Of a DNA stretch of 64,000 nucleotides, positions 17,336 to 25,430 are shown piece after piece. Made by a program: the position numbers and the translations under genes. The notes beneath the pieces were generated by a model. It was not told the origin of the DNA. It ran no database searches and saw only the letters and a program-made list of their open reading frames with translations. The stretch covers positions 62,001 to 126,000 of the forward strand of contig NZ_JOAI01000013.1 of NCBI RefSeq assembly GCF_000717715.1. Direction: 5' to 3'. Source of the DNA: Streptomyces sp. NRRL B-24484. Lineage in GTDB: Bacteria > Actinomycetota > Actinomycetes > Streptomycetales > Streptomycetaceae. Position 1 is the stretch's first letter. Every line of letters starts with the position of its first letter.

Positions 17336-17692
17336 ATGGCCAGTCCTGAGATCGAAGCCGCCCTGCACGGCGCCCGTGCGCTGATCCTCGCCGACCTGAC
17401 CGCCCGGGACGTGGCGGACGCGGCGGTGGTGTCCCTGGTCGAAGACGCGGTCACGCACCGCCGGTGGTGGCTGGAGCAGTGGCCGGACGGCACGGAGTTC
17501 GTCCTCGGGCTGGTCGCCCAGGACGTCCAGGACGCCCTGCTGGAGGCCTACGGGCGCTGGCCGCTGTGCGCGGACTGCGCCGCCGAGGACGACCCGCACG
17601 CGCTGAGTGTGGAGCCGGAGCTCGGCCCCGACCCGCACTGGGTCTGCGGCAAGCGCGGCGCGGTGGTGGCCCCGGTCGGGGAGCTGTCGTGA
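17336..17692 (+). CDS. hypothetical 118-residue protein
   Basis: I do not recognise the family. The protein is acidic and mostly helical in the first two thirds (RALILADLTARDVADAAVVSL, then RRWWLEQWPDGTEFVLGLVAQDVQDALLE), then has CADC and HWVCGKRG, which could form a small metal site with three or four cysteines. Weak GGGAGA lies upstream of the ATG. Its stop overlaps the GTG of the next gene by 4 bp, so the two are translationally coupled and probably act together. Confidence 0.7.
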   Translation: MASPEIEAALHGARALILADLTARDVADAAVVSLVEDAVTHRRWWLEQWPDGTEFVLGLVAQDVQDALLEAYGRWPLCADCAAEDDPHALSVEPELGPDPHWVCGKRGAVVAPVGELS

Positions 17693-17958
17693 TCCTGGTG
17701 GACCCCCCGACCTGGCCCGGCCACGGCAGGTACTGGTCGCACCTGGTCAGCGACGTCAGCCTCGACGAACTGCACGACTTCGCCGCGCGCCTCGGCGTGC
17801 CCGCGCGCGGCTTCGAGCGCGACCACTACGACATCCCGGCCGACTGGTACGAGCGGGCCGTCGCCCTCGGCGCCGAGCCGGTCGGCAGCAAGGAGCTGGT
17901 CGCCCGGCTCACCGCCGCCGGCCTGCGCCGCCGCAAGGTCAGCTCTCCAGGCTCCTGA
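17689..17958 (+). CDS. DUF4031 family protein
   Basis: This 89-residue protein fits DUF4031: LVDPPTWPGHGRYWSHLVSD, then ELHDFAARLGVPARGFERDHYDIP. The Trp-Pro-x-His and His/Asp clusters are conserved in the family, whose function is unknown. Its GTG start overlaps the upstream stop (GTGA). Its 3' end overlaps the convergent HD-domain gene by 20 bp. Confidence 0.8.
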   Translation: MILVDPPTWPGHGRYWSHLVSDVSLDELHDFAARLGVPARGFERDHYDIPADWYERAVALGAEPVGSKELVARLTAAGLRRRKVSSPGS

Positions 17959-18577
17959 GCTCCGCCGCGAGGTTGGCCCGGGCGGCGGTGTCGAACCGGG
18001 CCAGCGCCTCCGGCGTGCGGTAGAGCGCGGGCAGCTCCAGCAGCTGCCGCAGGATCGCCGCCCGCCCGGCCCGGAAGGCCTCCTCGGGGACGAAGGCGTA
18101 CTCCTCGCGCACCGCCGCCGTGTAGGCCGCGTACCGCTCCGGGCCGGAGCCGAGGACCGCGAGGTCGGCGTCGCAGAGCACCTCGCCGTTCCGGTCGCCC
18201 GGCTCGCATCCGTGACCCGCCGTCAGCCGCACCAGCCGGGCCGTCTCGGCGACCAGTTCCTCGGCCAGCCCGGCCTCGCGCAGTGCCCGGACGGCCAGTT
18301 GGGCGCTGCGCTCCTCGTTCTCCGAGCGGTCCGGGCGGTAGACCGCGTCGTGGAACCAGGCGGCCAGCCGCACCGCGTCGGCGTCCTGCGCCCGCTCGGC
18401 CAGCGCGTCCACGTGGCCGAGGACGGCGGCCAGGTGCTCCACCGTGTGGTACCTGCGCTGCGGCTCGGACCAGCGGGCCAGCAGGTCCCGCCCGTACGGC
18501 TCCGGGTCCACCGCCGCCCCGCAGCGGCGCAGCAGTTCGTTCCAACGGTCGAGCAGCGCATCGGTCATGACACCCAT
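17939..18577 (-). CDS. HD-domain metal-dependent phosphohydrolase-like protein
   Basis: This 212-residue protein has the HD-superfamily arrangement: YHTVEHLAAVLGHVD, then LAAWFHDAVYRP with the His-Asp pair, and later GEVLCDADLAVLGSG with a further Asp. Such proteins bind metal and often hydrolyse nucleotides or other phosphoesters; the substrate here is unknown. The ATG at 18577 has GGAG about 4 nt upstream; a second ATG lies three codons later. The PadR unit starts 67 bp away on the other strand. Confidence 0.8.
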   Translation of the reverse strand: MGVMTDALLDRWNELLRRCGAAVDPEPYGRDLLARWSEPQRRYHTVEHLAAVLGHVDALAERAQDADAVRLAAWFHDAVYRPDRSENEERSAQLAVRALREAGLAEELVAETARLVRLTAGHGCEPGDRNGEVLCDADLAVLGSGPERYAAYTAAVREEYAFVPEEAFRAGRAAILRQLLELPALYRTPEALARFDTAARANLAAELRSLES

Positions 18578-18614
18578 TCTGCTCCGGACCGGATTCGACG
18601 GTTCGCCGGACACC

Positions 18615-18647
18615 ATATGTCGATGACCGGTATATGTAGTTGACATG
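18615..18647 (+). promoter_or_regulatory. PadR promoter/operator candidate; probable leaderless start
   Basis: ATATGT occurs at 18615-18620 and again at 18632-18637, 17 bp apart. ATGT (18634-18637) and ACAT (18643-18646) form an ATGT-N5-ACAT inverted repeat that runs into the start codon. PadR proteins often bind ATGT/ACAT repeats at their own promoters. The AT-rich TATATG at 18631 could be the -10, only about 8 nt before the ATG, with no ribosome-binding site between. Confidence 0.5.
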
Positions 18648-19004
18648 ACGGAACGAAGCATGCAGGAGCCCACGCTGCTCCTGCTCACCGCGCTGGCGGA
18701 CGCGCCCCGGCACGGCTACGCCCTGATCCAGGAGATCGACGCCATTTCCGGCGGCCGGGTCCGGATGTGCACCGGCACCCTCTACGGCGCCCTCGACCGG
18801 CTGCTGCAGCAAGGGCTGATCGAGGTCGACCGCGAGGAGGTGGTCGACGGCCGGGCCCGCCGCAGCTACGCGCTCACCGGCGCCGGCCGGCAGGTGCTGG
18901 CCACCGAGGCCGCACGGCTGCGCGCCGTGGCGGCCGAGGCGGAGCGCCGGATGGCCGCCGCCGCTCCGAAGCCGAACCCGAGGGTCAGGGGGGCCTTCGC
19001 ATGA
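18645..19004 (+). CDS. PadR-family transcriptional regulator
   Basis: This 119-residue winged-helix protein has the PadR pattern: EPTLLLLTALADAPRHGYALIQEID, then RVRMCTGTLYGALDRLLQQGLIEV, DGRARRSYALTGAGRQVLATE and a C-terminal dimerisation helix. It most likely represses its own operon. It shares an ATGA overlap with the downstream membrane-protein gene. This layout is typical of PadR genes that control a membrane or transport protein. The operator-like repeats lie directly over its start. Confidence 0.9.
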   Translation: MTERSMQEPTLLLLTALADAPRHGYALIQEIDAISGGRVRMCTGTLYGALDRLLQQGLIEVDREEVVDGRARRSYALTGAGRQVLATEAARLRAVAAEAERRMAAAAPKPNPRVRGAFA

Positions 19005-19939
19005 CGACACGTCCGTTCACCGCCGCGATGCGGCTGTATCCCGCCGCCTACCGCACCGAGCGCGGCCCCGAACTCGCCGCCGTCTACGCGGACACCACGG
19101 CCGGCGCCGGACGCCTCGCCGCCGCCCGCGAACTGGCCGGCATCGCCGGGTACGGACTGCGGCTGCGGACCGGGCTCACCTCGGCCGCCCCCGGCGGGCG
19201 TTTACTGGCCACCGCCGCGCCGCTGGTCCTCGCGGCGGGGATCGGGACGGCCGTGCCCGACTTCCTGATGCTGGTGCTGGAGAACAGGTGGGGGGCGCCC
19301 GTGCCCGGCGACGACAGGTGGCTCTTCCTGCTCGTCGCCGTCGGCCAACTCGCGGCCGCCGCCGCGGGCCTCGCCGGCCGGTGGGCCGCCGCCCGGCTCC
19401 TGGCGCTGCCGGTGCTCCTCGGCGTCGCCGGGCTGGCGTACCTGCGGATCGGTCACGTGATGAGCCCGACCTACCCCCGGTTCGACGCCGCCTCGGTCGT
19501 GTGGCTGGGGGCGACCCTGCTGCCGCCGCTGATCTGGTCCACCCTGGTGCTGGCCGCGCCGCCCGACCTGCTGCCCCGGCCGTCCGTCCGCCGCACGCTC
19601 GGTGCGGCGGCTCTCGCCGCCGCCTCGCTGGAGCTGTACTCCGAGTTCAGCCCGCTCCTGCACGGCGGTTCGGAGGCGTTCCTGCTGCCGCCGCTGTTCT
19701 CCGCGGCGCTCATCGCGCTCGGGCTGGCGACCGCCTCCCGCGGCCGCGTCCTGCCGGTCGCCGTCGTCCTGGCGCTGGTGCCCGCGATGGCCGGCGGGAC
19801 CCTCGGGCGGCTGTACGTGGTGTTCGGCAATCTGCGCTCGTCGGAGCTGGTGCTCGCCGCTGCCGCGGGCCTAGCCGCGTCCGTCGCCCTGCTGGTCCGC
19901 CGCGACCGTTCCGCGGAGCTGCCGCCGGCCGTCGGCTGA
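19001..19939 (+). CDS. multi-pass membrane protein coupled to PadR; contains a TTA codon
   Basis: This 312-residue protein starts with a short amphipathic region (PFTAAMRLYPAAYRTERGPELAAVYAD) common in PadR-linked membrane proteins, followed by about eight hydrophobic segments from residue 68 onward (for example ATAAPLVLAAGIGTAVPDFL). Function is unknown. The ATGA overlap couples it to the PadR gene. Codon 68 (19202-19204) is TTA, the only in-frame TTA I noticed in the window. In streptomycetes TTA is read by the bldA tRNA, so full translation may depend on developmental stage. Confidence 0.8.
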   Translation: MTTRPFTAAMRLYPAAYRTERGPELAAVYADTTAGAGRLAAARELAGIAGYGLRLRTGLTSAAPGGRLLATAAPLVLAAGIGTAVPDFLMLVLENRWGAPVPGDDRWLFLLVAVGQLAAAAAGLAGRWAAARLLALPVLLGVAGLAYLRIGHVMSPTYPRFDAASVVWLGATLLPPLIWSTLVLAAPPDLLPRPSVRRTLGAAALAAASLELYSEFSPLLHGGSEAFLLPPLFSAALIALGLATASRGRVLPVAVVLALVPAMAGGTLGRLYVVFGNLRSSELVLAAAAGLAASVALLVRRDRSAELPPAVG

Positions 19940-19993
19940 GCGAACGGGGGAGGGGGCTCGCCCGGCGGGCCCACCATGTGGCAGGGTACGCAT

Positions 19994-20680
19994 ATGTCTA
20001 GACCAATTGTCGAAGTCATCGCGCTGACCGCCCAGGACGCCCGGGCCGCCGAGTCCGGCGGCGCAGACCGGCTCGAGCTGGTCACCGACATGGCCGCGGA
20101 CGGGCTCACGCCGTCGGTGGCCGACTTCGCCGGGATCCGGGCGGCGGTCTCCCTGCCGCTGCGCGTGATGCTGCGCATCCGCGACGGCTTCACCCCCGGT
20201 GACCTGGACGACCTGCTCGCCCGGACGTCCGCGCTGCGCGCCGAGGGGGCCGAGGAGTTCGTCTTCGGCTTCCTCGACGCGCGGGGCGAGATCGACCTGG
20301 CCGCCACCGCGGCCGTCGCCGAGGCCGTGGCCGGCTGCCCGTGGACCTTCCACCGCGCACTCGACCACAGCGCCGACCGGGCCGGCGTCCGCGCCGCGGT
20401 CTCCGCACTGCCGGGCCTGGACACCTTCCTCACCTCGGGCGCCCCGGCCGGTGTCGACGCCGGCCAGGGCGTCCTGGAGGGCGAGCTCGCCAAGGACGGC
20501 GAGCCCGGCTACACCCAGCGGATCCTGGTCGGCGGCGGCCTGCGGGCCGACCACGTGCCCGGGCTCAAGGCCGCCGGCTTCGACGCCTTCCACATCGGCG
20601 GGGCTGCCCGGGTGGACGGCTGGACGACCCCGGTCGACCCGGCCAAGGTGGCCGCCTGGCGCGCCCTCGCCGACGCCTGA
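19994..20680 (+). CDS. cutC: CutC family protein
   Basis: This 228-residue TIM-barrel protein matches CutC: VEVIALTAQDARAAESGGADRLELVT, MAADGLTPSVADFAGIR, VMLRIRDGF, TFHRALDHSAD, LDTFLTSGAP and ILVGGGLRADHVPGLKAAGFDAFHIG. CutC was named for copper homeostasis in E. coli, but the biochemical role is unclear. ATG 19994 is preferred because CAGGGT lies 6 nt upstream; an in-frame ATG at 19976 has poorer spacing. The stop codon is part of a 7-bp tandem repeat (20675-20730). Confidence 0.9.
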   Translation: MSRPIVEVIALTAQDARAAESGGADRLELVTDMAADGLTPSVADFAGIRAAVSLPLRVMLRIRDGFTPGDLDDLLARTSALRAEGAEEFVFGFLDARGEIDLAATAAVAEAVAGCPWTFHRALDHSADRAGVRAAVSALPGLDTFLTSGAPAGVDAGQGVLEGELAKDGEPGYTQRILVGGGLRADHVPGLKAAGFDAFHIGGAARVDGWTTPVDPAKVAAWRALADA

Positions 20681-20730
20681 CGCCTGACGCCTGACGCCAG
20701 ACGACAGGCGCCAGGCGCCTGATGCCGGAC
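20675..20730. repeat. degenerate 7-bp tandem repeat, eight units, across the cutC stop
   Basis: Reading in steps of 7 from 20675 gives GCCTGAC three times, then GCCAGAC, GACAGGC, GCCAGGC, GCCTGAT and GCCGGAC. The first unit contains the cutC stop codon. Units of opposite sense (GCCTG and CAGGC) can pair, so the transcript could also fold into a terminator-like hairpin. The array sits between cutC and the convergent HelD-like gene. Confidence 0.75.
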
Positions 20731-20761
20731 ACCCGGCACCGGGCGTCCGGCGCCCGCGCGG

Positions 20762-22828
20762 TCAGCCCAGCCGGTCCGGCAGCGGCGCCGAGTGCAGCAC
20801 CTGCAGCCCGGAGACCGCCCGGGTGAGTGCCACGTACAGCCGGCGCAGCCCCGTCCGCTCGTCGGGCTCGCCCGCCACCACCTCGGCGGGCTCGTCGAGC
20901 ACCACGTAGTCGTACTCCAGACCCTTGGCCAGCGAGGCCGGCACCAGGGTCAGCCGGGCCTCCGCGGTCGTCTCCACACCCGGCTCGACGAACGGCAGGC
21001 CGGCCTCGGCCAGTGCCTCGGCGAACAGCGGGATCCGGGCGTCCGCGGCGATCAGACCGGTCGAGCCCTCGTGGCCGAGCGCGGCCCGGCAGGCCGCCAC
21101 CACCTCCGCCACCTGGTCACCGGTCACCCGGCGGACCGTCAGCGACCCGGGCGCCTCGCGGACCGAGGTCGCCGGCGCCAGCCCCGGCGCGATCGCGGGC
21201 AGCAGCCGCGAGGCGTACGCGATGACCTCCTCCGGCACCCGGAAGCCCTGGGTGAGCTCCTCGACGTGCGCGTCCGACTTGCCGAGGTGGCGCAGCGCCT
21301 CCGGCCAGTCGGCGGTCGCCCACGGGGTGGTGCCCTGGGCGAGGTCGCCGAGGACGGTCGCCGAACCGGTCGAGCAGCGCCGGCCCACCGCGCGGTACTG
21401 CATCGGCGAGAGGTCCTGCGCCTCGTCGAGCACCACGTGGCCGAGCGAGGGGGTGCGCTGCACCAGGTCGGTCGCCTCGTCCACGAGCACCGCGTCGGCC
21501 GCCGACCAGCGGGTGGTCTTCGGCGAACGGGCGGGCTTCTCCCAGAGGATCGTCCGCTGCTCCTCCTCGGTGAGCAGGCCGTCCGCGCAGCGGGCGAGGA
21601 AGCCGGCGTCCGAGAGCAGCCGGTGCACCAGCTTCAGCGGGTCGGCCGGCGGCCAGCAGGCCTTCACCACGGCCTTGACCGCGGTGTTGCGGGCCACCGC
21701 GTCCTGCACCCGGTCGTCCGGCGCCTCCCCGGACTGCTCCATCTTCACCAGGACGGCGTGCGCGATCCGCTGCGGCAGCGCCTCGGCGGCGGCGCCGTAG
21801 CGGATCTCCCGACCCTGCAGCTCCTCGATGATCCCGGTGAGTTCGTACGCCGGCACGCGCCAGCGCCGGGCGCCGCGGACGACCACGCACGGCTCGGTCG
21901 GCAGGGTGATGCCCGAGCGGACCGCCCGCCTCAGCACCTCCGCCATCCGCGCGTCGCCCTTCACCAGGGCCGCCCCCGCGGAGTCCTCGCCGCGCACCTC
22001 CACGTGCCCGACCAGCTGCTGCACGGTCGCCTGGGCGACGTCCAGCTCGCCGAGCGCGGGCAGCACCTGCTCGATGTACTGCAGGAAGGAACTGTTCGGG
22101 CCGATCACCAGGGTGCCGGTACGCGCGAGGCGCTCCCGGTGCGCGTACAGCAGGTAGGCGACGCGGTGCAGGCCGACGGCGGTCTTCCCGGTGCCCGGGG
22201 CGCCCTGCACGCAGACCGTGCCCGACACGTCGGCGCGGACGATCTCGTCCTGCTCCGGCTGGATGGTGGCGACGATGTCGCGCATCGGGCCGACGCGCGG
22301 CTTCTCGATCTCCGCCGCGAGCAGGGCCGAGCGGGTCTCGTCCTCGGCCGGGTCGGTCAGGTGCTCGTCCTCGTACGCCGTCAGTTCGCCCGCCGTGTAG
22401 CCGAACCGGCGGCGCCGCTCGACGTCCATCGGGTCCTTGCGGCTGGCCCGGTAGAACGGCTGCGAGACCGGCGCCCGCCAGTCGATCACCATCGGGTCGC
22501 CGTCGGCGTCGTGCACGTGCCGGCGCCCGATGTAGAACCGCTCGCCGGTGCCGCCCTCCGCGAGCTCCTCGCTGATCGCGTGCAGGTAGTCCAGGCGGCC
22601 GAAGAACAGCGGGGTGTGCGCGAGGTCGGCCAGTGCGGCGATCCGTTGCTGGATCTGGTTGTGCAGGACGGCGGCCGACACCCAGGTGCCGGTCACGTCG
22701 CGGAGGTCCAGCGACTCGACGTCCTCGCGCATCGCACGCAGGGCGGCGCGCGAGGAGGCGAGGTGGTCGCGCTCGCGCTGCAGCGGATCGGTGCCGGCGG
22801 CAGCGGCGTCGGTGGTGGGGGAGTGCAC
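20762..22828 (-). CDS. HelD/HelR-type RNA polymerase-recycling ATPase
   Basis: This 688-residue protein is a UvrD-like two-domain helicase of the HelD group. Its N-terminus is a long coiled coil (QRERDHLASSRAALRAM), followed by the family signature DGDPMVIDWRAPVSQPFYRAS, Walker A GAPGTGKTAVGLHR, VLDEAQDLSPMQYRAV (Walker B), LTQGFRVPEEV and the C-terminal YVALTRAV. HelD proteins pull stalled RNA polymerase off DNA, and the streptomycete relative HelR also rescues it from rifamycins. I did not find a rifamycin-associated element upstream. GTG 22828 has GGAAGG 6 nt before it. Confidence 0.88.
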   Translation of the reverse strand: MHSPTTDAAAAGTDPLQRERDHLASSRAALRAMREDVESLDLRDVTGTWVSAAVLHNQIQQRIAALADLAHTPLFFGRLDYLHAISEELAEGGTGERFYIGRRHVHDADGDPMVIDWRAPVSQPFYRASRKDPMDVERRRRFGYTAGELTAYEDEHLTDPAEDETRSALLAAEIEKPRVGPMRDIVATIQPEQDEIVRADVSGTVCVQGAPGTGKTAVGLHRVAYLLYAHRERLARTGTLVIGPNSSFLQYIEQVLPALGELDVAQATVQQLVGHVEVRGEDSAGAALVKGDARMAEVLRRAVRSGITLPTEPCVVVRGARRWRVPAYELTGIIEELQGREIRYGAAAEALPQRIAHAVLVKMEQSGEAPDDRVQDAVARNTAVKAVVKACWPPADPLKLVHRLLSDAGFLARCADGLLTEEEQRTILWEKPARSPKTTRWSAADAVLVDEATDLVQRTPSLGHVVLDEAQDLSPMQYRAVGRRCSTGSATVLGDLAQGTTPWATADWPEALRHLGKSDAHVEELTQGFRVPEEVIAYASRLLPAIAPGLAPATSVREAPGSLTVRRVTGDQVAEVVAACRAALGHEGSTGLIAADARIPLFAEALAEAGLPFVEPGVETTAEARLTLVPASLAKGLEYDYVVLDEPAEVVAGEPDERTGLRRLYVALTRAVSGLQVLHSAPLPDRLG

Positions 22829-23169
22829 GGCGAACCTTCCCGGCTGCCCCGCCCGCGCACGCAGGCGCGGGGGCAGCGGACTCGTGGTGGTAGCTCACGG
22901 CAGAAGGGCACCGGCCGGTTGCCGACCGGCCGGACCTCCCCCGGCTGCCGCACGACGGGGCACCACGGTTCGGGAGGGGCAGACCGGCGATCATAGACCG
23001 CTCCCGGCGGCCGCACCAATCATTTCGCACACTTCCGGCCCGGTGCCGGTCTCAGGGTCGCCACCGCCGATCCTCGGGGTCGCCCTACACCTGGAGGACG
23101 ACGTCCGGGACCCGCGGAGACGGACTTCGGACCGATGCGCCCGAATGGCCGAAAACCTACGGTGGAAGC
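22829..23169. other. 341-bp gene-free divergent region with a hairpin in the HelD-like leader
   Basis: CCGGCCGGT (22911-22919) and ACCGGCCGG (22925-22933) form a perfect 9-bp inverted repeat with a 5-nt loop, 83 nt upstream of the HelD-like start. It could be an attenuator or a dimeric operator. At the right end, TACGGT (23158-23163) is the probable -10 of the small gene at 23170. Nothing else is evident. Confidence 0.45.
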
Positions 23170-23337
23170 ATGAGGAACAGAACACAGCCCACAGCCGACC
23201 GCCGCTCCGCCGACCGCCCCGACCAGGACGACCACCGCCACCGCGGCCCGGTGGCGAAGGCCGTCCGCAACGTCGGCATCATGCTCGACACCGCCGCCCG
23301 GGTGGTCTTCCTCGGCCGCGACGGCGTCTCCTACTGA
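23170..23337 (+). CDS. small basic 55-residue protein
   Basis: I do not recognise a named family. The first half is polar and rich in Arg, Asp and His; the second half is KAVRNVGIMLDTAARVVFLGRDGVSY, which looks like one amphipathic or membrane-associated helix. TACGGT stands exactly 6 nt before the ATG with no Shine-Dalgarno, the leaderless pattern seen at many genes here, which supports it being real. It lies between the HelD-like and XPB genes, both on the other strand. Confidence 0.5.
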   Translation: MRNRTQPTADRRSADRPDQDDHRHRGPVAKAVRNVGIMLDTAARVVFLGRDGVSY

Positions 23338-23407
23338 CCCCGGGCCCGACCCCGGACCGTACCCGGAAACCGGCCCGGAGCCCGGCCGCAGGCCGAGCCG
23401 CCGCGCC

Positions 23408-25042
23408 TCAGATGTCGTCCGCGTCGACGATCCGGTACGCGTAGCCCTGCTCGGCCAGGAAGCGCTGCCGGTGCGCCGCGAAGTCCTGGTCCACGGTGTC
23501 CCGGGCGACGACCGAGTAGAAGTGCGCCATGTGCCCGTCCGCCTTGGGCCGCAGCACCCGGCCGAGCCGCTGCGCCTCCTCCTGGCGGGAGCCGAACGTC
23601 CCCGACACCTGGATGGCCACGGTGGCCTCCGGCAGGTCGATCGAGAAGTTCGCCACCTTGGAGACCACCAGCACGGAGATCTCCTTGTTCCGGAACGCGT
23701 CGAACAGCTTCTCGCGCTGCGCGTTGGTCGTCTCGCCCTTGATCACCGGGGCGTCGAGCGCCTCGCCCAGCTCGTCCAGCTGGTCGATGTACTGCCCGAT
23801 GATCAGCGTCTGGTCCTTCTCGTGCTTGCGGACCAGCGACTCCACCACCCGCCGCTTGGTCGCCGTGGTGGAGCAGAACCGGTACCGCTCCTCCGGCTCG
23901 GCCGTCGCGTACGCGAGCCGCTCCGAGTCGGAGAGCGTCACCCGCACCTCGACGCAGTCCGCGGGTGCGATGTAGCCCTGCGCCTCGATCTCCTTCCACG
24001 GCGCGTCGAAGCGCTTGGGACCGATCAGCGAGAAGACGTCGCCCTCCCGGCCGTCCTCGCGGACCAGCGTCGCCGTCAGCCCCAGCCGGCGGCGGGCCTG
24101 CAGGTCGGCGGTGAACTTGAAGACCGGGGCCGGCAGCAGGTGCACCTCGTCGTACACCACCAGGCCCCAGTTGCGGGCGTCGAACAGCTCCAGGTGCGGG
24201 TAGACGCCCTTCCGCCGGGTGGTCATCACCTGGTACGTGGCGATGGTGACCGGCCGGATCTCCTTGCGGGTGCCGCTGTACTCGCCGATCTCGTCCTCGG
24301 TGAGCGAGGTGCGCTTCACCAGCTCGTGCTTCCACTGCCGGGCCGAGACGGTGTTGGTGACCAGGATCAGCGTGGTCGACTTGGCCTCCGCCATCGCCGC
24401 CGCGCCGACCAGCGTCTTGCCCGCGCCGCACGGCAGCACCACCACGCCGCTGCCGCCGTGCCAGAAGCCCTCGACCGCCTGCTTCTGGTACGGGCGCAGC
24501 TGCCAGCCGTCCTCCTCCAGCTCGATCGGGTGGGCCTCGCCGTCGACGTACCCGGCGTGGTCCTCGGCGGGCCAGCCGAGCTTCAGCAGCACCTGCTTGA
24601 TCTGGCCGCGCTCCGAGGGGTGCACGACCACGGTGTCCGGGTCGAGCCGGGCGCCGACCAGCGGCGCGATCTTCTTGGAGCGGAGCACCTCCTCCAGCAC
24701 CGGCCGGTCGGTGGTGGAGAGGACGAGGCCGTGCACCGGGTGCTTCTGCAGCTGCAGCCGCCCGTAGCGGGCCATGGTGTCGGCGATGTCCACCAGCAGG
24801 GCGTGCGGCACCGGGTAGCGGGAGTGGCTGACCAGCGCGTCCACCACCTGCTCGGCGTCGTGGCCGGCGGCCCGGGCGTTCCACAGGCCGAGCGGGGTCA
24901 CCCGGTAGGTGTGCACGTGCTCCGGGGCGCGCTCCAGCTCGGCGAACGGGGCGATCACGCGCCGGCAGTCGGCCGCCCTCGGGTGGTCGATCTCCAGCAG
25001 AAGCGTCTTGTCGCTCTGGACGATGAGCGGTCCGTCGTTCAC
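23408..25042 (-). CDS. XPB/Ssl2-type DNA repair helicase
   Basis: This 544-residue SF2 helicase has the N-terminal XPB damage-recognition-like region (GPLIVQSDKTLLLEIDHP) and helicase motifs WQLRPYQKQAVEGFW, Walker A VVLPCGAGKTLVG, VVYDEVHLLPAPVFK (a DEVH box), LGLTATLVREDG, LIIGQYIDQLDELG, VSKVANFSIDLPEA and GRVLRPK. Bacterial XPB proteins are 3'-5' helicases with a presumed role in DNA repair or transcription. GTG 25042 has GGAGGG 8 nt upstream. The XPB-associated protein gene lies upstream on the same strand, separated by a small secreted-protein gene on the other strand. Confidence 0.95.
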   Translation of the reverse strand: MNDGPLIVQSDKTLLLEIDHPRAADCRRVIAPFAELERAPEHVHTYRVTPLGLWNARAAGHDAEQVVDALVSHSRYPVPHALLVDIADTMARYGRLQLQKHPVHGLVLSTTDRPVLEEVLRSKKIAPLVGARLDPDTVVVHPSERGQIKQVLLKLGWPAEDHAGYVDGEAHPIELEEDGWQLRPYQKQAVEGFWHGGSGVVVLPCGAGKTLVGAAAMAEAKSTTLILVTNTVSARQWKHELVKRTSLTEDEIGEYSGTRKEIRPVTIATYQVMTTRRKGVYPHLELFDARNWGLVVYDEVHLLPAPVFKFTADLQARRRLGLTATLVREDGREGDVFSLIGPKRFDAPWKEIEAQGYIAPADCVEVRVTLSDSERLAYATAEPEERYRFCSTTATKRRVVESLVRKHEKDQTLIIGQYIDQLDELGEALDAPVIKGETTNAQREKLFDAFRNKEISVLVVSKVANFSIDLPEATVAIQVSGTFGSRQEEAQRLGRVLRPKADGHMAHFYSVVARDTVDQDFAAHRQRFLAEQGYAYRIVDADDI

Positions 25043-25139
25043 GCGGGCAACCCTCCGTGTGTCGTGTCGCAGACTTTCCAGTGTCCCGCACCCGGGCGGT
25101 GCCGGGTGACCGGGCGGCCGCGGTCTCGTTGGTCAGGGC

Positions 25140-25412
25140 ATGAACAAGCCGAACCGCCTCCTCGCCGGTCTCGCCCTCTCCGGCGCGGCCTTCGCCACCG
25201 TCCTCGGCGCGAGCCCCGCCCAGGCCGCCGAGCCCGGCCTCGACCAGGTCGCCGACATGGGCCAGCCCGGCGGCCTGCTGGGCGCCACCGCCTTCACCGC
25301 GACCGGTCTGCTGACCGGGGTGCAGCCCAAGATCCCCGACCCGCAGTCCTTCGTGGAGCAGGCCAAGCAGCAGAAGGCCGAGCAGGACGCCAAGGCCGCC
25401 CAGGGCCACTGA
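25140..25412 (+). CDS. small secreted protein, 90 residues
   Basis: The N-terminus is a classical signal peptide: MNKPNR, a hydrophobic stretch (LLAGLALSGAAFATVLGA) and an Ala-rich cleavage site near SPAQAAEP. The mature peptide of about 60 residues is Gly-rich (MGQPGGLLGATAFTATGLLTG) and ends with a charged helix (SFVEQAKQQKAEQDAKAAQ). No known family is evident. It sits alone on the + strand between two helicase-related genes. Confidence 0.7.
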   Translation: MNKPNRLLAGLALSGAAFATVLGASPAQAAEPGLDQVADMGQPGGLLGATAFTATGLLTGVQPKIPDPQSFVEQAKQQKAEQDAKAAQGH

Positions 25413-25430
25413 CCCGGCGCCCCGCCGCGC

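Noticed and set aside
19994..20008. A third DasR-like match (GTCTAGACCA) inside the cutC start
   Set aside because: It matches 10 of 12 positions but lies in coding sequence of a gene with no link to amino sugars. Two or three such matches are expected by chance in 64 kb.
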